6,960 bases of DNA from NCBI GenBank assembly GCA_018711755.1, contig DVHY01000005.1:1-6960 (forward strand), given 5' to 3'. How positions within the stretch are numbered: position 1 is the first letter of the stretch; every line of letters starts with the position of its first letter. Positions 5,667-6,960 of the stretch are shown here, one piece after another. Below the pieces are notes generated by a model. It saw only the letters and a program-made list of their open reading frames with translations. It was not told the DNA's origin and made no database searches. The translations under genes and the position numbers were made by a program. The DNA comes from Candidatus Limivicinus faecipullorum (lineage in GTDB: Bacteria > Bacillota > Clostridia > Oscillospirales > Oscillospiraceae).

Positions 5667-5695
5667 TTGACAATTTGCGGCGCTTCTGGTAGAAT
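5667..5695 (+). promoter_or_regulatory. Promoter of tRNA-Met / tRNA-Glu
   Basis: A perfect TTGACA (5667-5672) is followed after 17 bases by TAGAAT (5690-5695). An A/T-rich tract at 5634-5660 just upstream resembles an UP element. Confidence 0.87.
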
Positions 5696-5722
5696 TCCTA
5701 TTGCTGTTCAGAGAGCAGAAAT

Positions 5723-5799
5723 GGCGGCATAGCTCAGTTGGCTAGAGCATGCGGTTCATACCCGCAGTGTCCCCGGTTCGAATCCAGGTGCCGCTACCA
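5723..5799 (+). tRNA. tRNA-Met(CAT), elongator type, with an odd T stem
   Basis: A 77-base cloverleaf with encoded CCA. Acceptor GGCGGCA pairs with TGCCGCT (first pair G-U), the D arm is AGCTCAGTTGGCTAGAGC, and the anticodon stem TGCGG/CCGCA encloses TTCATAC, giving CAT. The anticodon stem lacks the three consecutive G-C pairs of initiator tRNA, and position 1-72 is paired, so it is not the initiator. It could in principle be tRNA-Ile2, where CAT is modified to lysidine; the sequence does not settle this. The T stem CCCGG/CCAGG has a C51-A63 mismatch, which is unusual. Confidence 0.88.
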
Positions 5800-5803
5800 A
5801 ATC

Positions 5804-5831
5804 AAGGCGCAGCCTATGACTGCGCCTTTTT
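5804..5831 (+). terminator. Terminator-like hairpin between tRNA-Met and tRNA-Glu
   Basis: AAGGCGCAG and CTGCGCCTT form a perfect nine-pair stem with a seven-base loop, ending in a short T-run (5827-5831). It may end part of the transcripts or guide processing between the two tRNAs. No separate promoter is visible for tRNA-Glu in the two bases that follow, so it probably depends on readthrough. Confidence 0.7.
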
Positions 5832-5833
5832 AT

Positions 5834-5908
5834 GGCCCGTTGGTCAAGTGGTTAAGACACCGCCCTTTCACGGCGGTAACATGGGTTCGAGTCCCGTACG
5901 GGTCACCA
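5834..5908 (+). tRNA. tRNA-Glu(TTC)
   Basis: A 75-base cloverleaf with encoded CCA (5906-5908). Acceptor GGCCCGT pairs with ACGGGTC (one G-U), the anticodon stem CCGCC/GGCGG encloses CTTTCAC giving TTC, and the T arm is GGGTTCGAGTCCC. It reads both glutamate codons and is co-transcribed with tRNA-Met. Confidence 0.97.
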
Positions 5909-5941
5909 AAAACTCCCAGTCTTTTGACTGGGAGTTTTTTT
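5909..5941. terminator. Bidirectional terminator after tRNA-Glu
   Basis: A 13-pair perfect stem (5909-5921 with 5926-5938) encloses TTTT and runs into TTTTTTT on the plus strand. On the minus strand the same stem ends in several T residues, so it can also end the transcript of the XRE gene that converges from 5964. Confidence 0.92.
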
Positions 5942-5963
5942 GTGCCATAATACGGCGGCCTGC

Positions 5964-6260
5964 TCAGAGGGCCGTGTTGGCGCCCTTGCTCCGCAGCCGG
6001 TCCGCTAACTCTGCCAGAATTGCGATTTCCCGTTCATCCAGCCCGGAAACATTTATTGCCGCCAGCTTTTCCACACCCAGCAGATAATCGGTGGATACCA
6101 GGAAGATTCTGGACAGCTCCACCAAAGAGCCGGGAGAGGGCGTGGACAGCCCCTGCTCCCAGGAATTGATGCCGTTTCGGGTGATTCCCATGCGGCGTGC
6201 CAACTCGGCCTGGGTCCAGCCCCTGGCCTGGCGCAGCTCCCTTATCCTGTCAGCTATCAT
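5964..6260 (-). CDS. XRE-family helix-turn-helix transcriptional regulator
   Basis: The 98-residue protein is an HTH_3 (Cro/C1-type) domain over residues 5-62: IRELRQARGWTQAELARRMG, then the recognition helix region ITRNGINSWEQG (26-37) and the closing STDYLLG motif. A short acidic C-terminal helix follows (about 75-92), probably for dimerisation. It would bind DNA as a dimer in the cytosol and act mainly as a repressor. GAGGTGAT precedes the ATG at 6260. It is divergent from the zinc-ribbon gene across 166 bases, so it may regulate itself and that gene; the target is inferred only. Such small regulators also occur as remnants or parts of mobile elements, but no element genes are next to it. 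Confidence 0.9.
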   Translation of the reverse strand: MIADRIRELRQARGWTQAELARRMGITRNGINSWEQGLSTPSPGSLVELSRIFLVSTDYLLGVEKLAAINVSGLDEREIAILAELADRLRSKGANTAL

Positions 6261-6288
6261 AATATCACCTCTGCATATACATGTTTAA

Positions 6289-6294
6289 ATTATA
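6289..6294 (-). promoter_or_regulatory. -10 box of the XRE gene
   Basis: TATAAT on the minus strand, placed about 29 bases before the ATG. No good -35 box lies at 17 bases (AATTAT at 6312-6317), so the promoter is weak or activated. Confidence 0.5.
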
Positions 6295-6337
6295 GTGTGC
6301 ATTTTTGATATATAATTATCTAAAATGGCTCTAATAC

Positions 6338-6366
6338 TTGACATGGACAGGGCGGATGCTTATGAT
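6338..6366 (+). promoter_or_regulatory. Promoter of the zinc-ribbon gene
   Basis: A perfect TTGACA (6338-6343) is followed after 17 bases by TATGAT (6361-6366). The start near 6373 gives a leader of about 54 bases. Confidence 0.8.
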
Positions 6367-6394
6367 ATAGACAGGCTTCTCCGGGAAGGAGGGG

Positions 6395-6412
6395 TAATCA
6401 ATGTATTGATCA
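6395..6412. promoter_or_regulatory. Dyad in the leader of the zinc-ribbon gene
   Basis: TAATCAATGTATTGATCA has ATCAAT and ATTGAT as perfect arms around GT, extended outward with one mismatch. It lies between the promoter and the GGGAGGA site (6414-6420). It is a candidate operator, possibly for the adjacent XRE protein. Confidence 0.35.
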
Positions 6413-6426
6413 TGGGAGGAAATTTT

Positions 6427-6960
6427 ATGGCAGCGGAGAGAAAAATGAGCGTCTGCAAACACTGCGATGCGGAAATTGCGGCCAACGCGAAAGTATGTCC
6501 CAAATGCGGAGGAAAGAACAAGAGACCCTTGTATAAACGACCCTGGTTCCTTGTACTGGCGGCGCTGCTGGCATTGGCTATTGTGGGGAATCTGGGCGGA
6601 CAGTCCCAGGACCCAGCGCCGGAGGAGGACGCCGGAACGACGGCACAGGAGAACTTGGCCCCGGCGGACACGGAAAGGGGAGAAGAGCCCGTCTACACCG
6701 CCTGTTCGGTGTCGGAGATGATGGAGCTTCTGGGGAATAATGCCCTGAAAGCCTCGGAGCAATATGAGGGCCAGTATATGGAGGTGACAGGACGCTTAGC
6801 CGTCATCGACAGCGACGGAAAATATATTGCCCTTTATCCCCAGAACAATGATTTTTCAATCATAGGAGTCCAGTGCTACATTAAAAATGAGGCCCAAAGA
6901 ACTGCGGTGATGGAGCTGTCGGTGGGGGACACCGTAACCGTGAAAGGAAAAATTACCGGC
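6427..6960 (+). CDS. Zinc-ribbon, single-pass membrane protein with C-terminal OB-fold-like domain (3' end outside window)
   Basis: The frame is open for 178 codons to the window edge, so the C-terminus is missing. Residues 10-27 form a zinc ribbon, CKHC (10-13) and CPKC (24-27). A basic stretch KNKRPLYKRPW then leads into one membrane segment (about 40-57). An acidic, Pro/Glu-rich linker (about 60-88) follows, then a domain from about 90 that includes YEGQYMEVTGRLAVI (113-127) and GDTVTVKGKITG (167-178). This strand pattern is that of the OB-fold tRNA_anti-like family found on bacterial surface proteins. The ribbon would be cytosolic and the OB domain extracellular. The ATG is chosen because GGGAGGA at 6414-6420 is six bases upstream; a second Met (codon 7) has no such site. 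Exact function is unknown. Confidence 0.82.
   Translation, partial: MAAERKMSVCKHCDAEIAANAKVCPKCGGKNKRPLYKRPWFLVLAALLALAIVGNLGGQSQDPAPEEDAGTTAQENLAPADTERGEEPVYTACSVSEMMELLGNNALKASEQYEGQYMEVTGRLAVIDSDGKYIALYPQNNDFSIIGVQCYIKNEAQRTAVMELSVGDTVTVKGKITG

Noticed and set aside
5723..5799. Initiator tRNA-fMet
   Set aside because: The three consecutive G-C pairs in the anticodon stem and the unpaired first base of the initiator are absent.

Overview
The window is high-GC DNA whose proteins resemble those of gut Clostridia (low-redundancy Firmicutes such as Oscillospiraceae). The basis is strong AGGAGG-type ribosome binding sites, sigma-A promoters with 17-base spacers, Rho-independent terminators, CCA-encoding tRNA genes, a VanY-type D,D-carboxypeptidase with a Pro/Thr/Glu linker, and a zinc-ribbon membrane protein of a kind common in that group. 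The family assignment is inference; no species is claimed.

Layout. Positions 1-247 hold the broken 3' end of a tyrosine recombinase, followed at 342-521 by a complete tRNA-Leu(CAG) unit on the minus strand with its own promoter and terminator. This looks like an old integration scar at a tRNA gene. A VanY-like carboxypeptidase gene (703-1503, minus) has its own terminator and promoter. It diverges from a four-gene plus-strand operon (1737-4919): a small MBL-fold hydrolase, a D-lyxose/D-mannose isomerase-type cupin, a LacX-like aldose 1-epimerase and a PfkB-family fructokinase-like kinase. The last three make a coherent route in which free mannose (or lyxose) is mutarotated, isomerised to the ketose and phosphorylated, for example mannose to fructose to fructose 6-phosphate. 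The 233-base divergent region carries two matched dyads and a perfect palindrome over the operon's -10 box, so it is probably a regulatory region.

The gene-free stretch 4920-5496 holds the operon terminator and then a structured tandem repeat with a 184/185-base period (two full copies and a 5' stub). It abuts the 3' end of tRNA-Val(CAC) (minus), and its hairpins followed by T-runs read as terminators in the direction of tRNA-Val transcription. Divergent from tRNA-Val is a plus-strand pair, tRNA-Met(CAT) and tRNA-Glu(TTC), each followed by a terminator hairpin.

The right end holds an XRE-family repressor-like gene (5964-6260, minus) divergent from a zinc-ribbon, single-pass membrane protein with an OB-fold-like domain that runs off the window (6427-6960). 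The most unusual items are the tandem structured repeat fused to the tRNA-Val 3' end, the isomerase-mutarotase-kinase operon, and the paired operator-like sites. No clear evidence of a wholly new defence or mobile system was found.
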